This document shows, piece after piece, positions 21,920 through 22,287 of a DNA stretch of 22,287 bases. This stretch comes from JABISG01 sp963581435 (lineage in GTDB: Bacteria; Planctomycetota; Planctomycetia; Planctomycetales; Planctomycetaceae): assembly GCA_963581435.1 (NCBI GenBank), contig CAUZOL010000078.1, positions 1 to 22,287 on the forward strand, given 5' to 3'. The notes beneath the pieces are model-generated. The model did not search any database and was not told where the DNA came from. It saw only the letters and a program-made list of their open reading frames with translations. The position numbers were made by a program, and so were the translations under genes. Each line of letters begins with the position of its first letter. Position 1 is the first letter of the stretch.

Positions 21920-22287
21920 ATGCAACCGCCCGTACGCCGACAACGAGAATGGATTTGGCTGGTCGCGCTGGTGTTGTTGGCCTCGCTGCACTTCGACTGG
22001 CTACCCGGTTTGAATCGAGGGCCGCGGCACGACACCTACAGCACGTATGCTGAAGGCAAGAAAGCGTTCTATCTGGTCTCACGCGATCGTGGATACGACA
22101 TCTCCCGCAGCCAGAAACGACTACCAGTACTCATCGACTCGCTGGGGACTTCGCAGTACGCAGCGGGGACACTCTGCCTGTTGGGGCCGGCGCGGTATCC
22201 AACCGAAGGCGAATGGGGCCGAATTATGGAATGGGTTGATGGCGGCGGTTCGCTGCTGATTGCAGCCCGCAGCGGTAGCGGCGGCAG
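21920..22287 (+). CDS. DUF4350-type protein, N-terminal part (cut by the window edge)
   Basis: Frame open from ATG 21920 to the end of the window, giving 122 complete codons. A basic start (MQPPVRRQREW) is followed by one hydrophobic helix (IWLVALVLLASLHFDWLPGL, 12-31). Then come segments typical of DUF4350/GldG-like proteins: STYAEGKKAFYLVSRDRGYD, TLCLLGPARYPTEGEW and MEWVDGGGSLLIAARSGSGG, a conserved Gly-rich turn. The gap from the preceding DUF4129-type stop is 44 bp. In other genomes the next genes are commonly a MoxR-type AAA ATPase and a DUF58 protein. Family placed from these segments only, and the C-terminus is unseen. Confidence 0.75.
   Translation, partial: MQPPVRRQREWIWLVALVLLASLHFDWLPGLNRGPRHDTYSTYAEGKKAFYLVSRDRGYDISRSQKRLPVLIDSLGTSQYAAGTLCLLGPARYPTEGEWGRIMEWVDGGGSLLIAARSGSGG

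Overview
The window reads as a stretch of planctomycete chromosome (order Planctomycetales or Pirellulales; species not identifiable from this alone). Pointers are a DUF1559 pseudopilin with FTLIELL and a C-terminal H-x9-DG-type motif, a Ser/Thr kinase with a typical planctomycete N-terminal region, a secreted PQQ-type beta-propeller, weak Shine-Dalgarno use, moderately high GC and many GC-rich intergenic palindromes. Genes are closely packed. I see no rRNA, tRNA, CRISPR array, transposase or phage gene.

Left part (about 78-8533). A plus-strand aldo/keto reductase converges on a minus-strand gene set that reads, in transcription order: a 1117-residue protein joining a complete P1B-type metal ATPase to an HflK-like SPFH (band 7) domain; an HflC-like SPFH protein; a second HflK-like SPFH protein; and a Ser/Thr kinase with a cyclic-nucleotide-binding-type domain in front of the kinase. 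This is the best candidate for an undescribed system: a metal pump tied covalently to a membrane-scaffold domain, with two more scaffold proteins and a possible ligand-gated kinase. Gaps between these genes carry strong palindromes.

Middle (8689-14873). Still on the minus strand and upstream of that set, in transcription order: transaldolase, a secreted cupredoxin-like protein, a Tat-exported sulfite-oxidase-family molybdoenzyme and a PQQ-type beta-propeller. The cupredoxin gene holds a perfect 33-nt palindrome that is exactly 11 codons in frame. Purine biosynthesis enters on the plus strand as an animal-type adenylosuccinate lyase, divergent from transaldolase.

Right part (14975-22287). A secreted squalene-cyclase-repeat protein and a DUF1559 pseudopilin are on the minus strand. 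After a 607-bp non-coding region with a 23-bp inverted repeat comes a plus-strand operon: RDD membrane protein, SpoIIM-like protein, an unrecognised multi-pass membrane protein, a DUF4129-type protein with a long Gly/Ser/Asn linker, and the start of a DUF4350-type protein cut by the window edge. Two junctions are ATGA overlaps. This matches the envelope gene neighbourhood that usually also holds MoxR ATPase and DUF58 genes, which I would expect just beyond the right edge.

Dispersed palindromes are a theme. At least four families sit between genes, and one sits inside a gene. Short tandem-repeat leaders lie just before three start codons, twice next to the same hairpin type.
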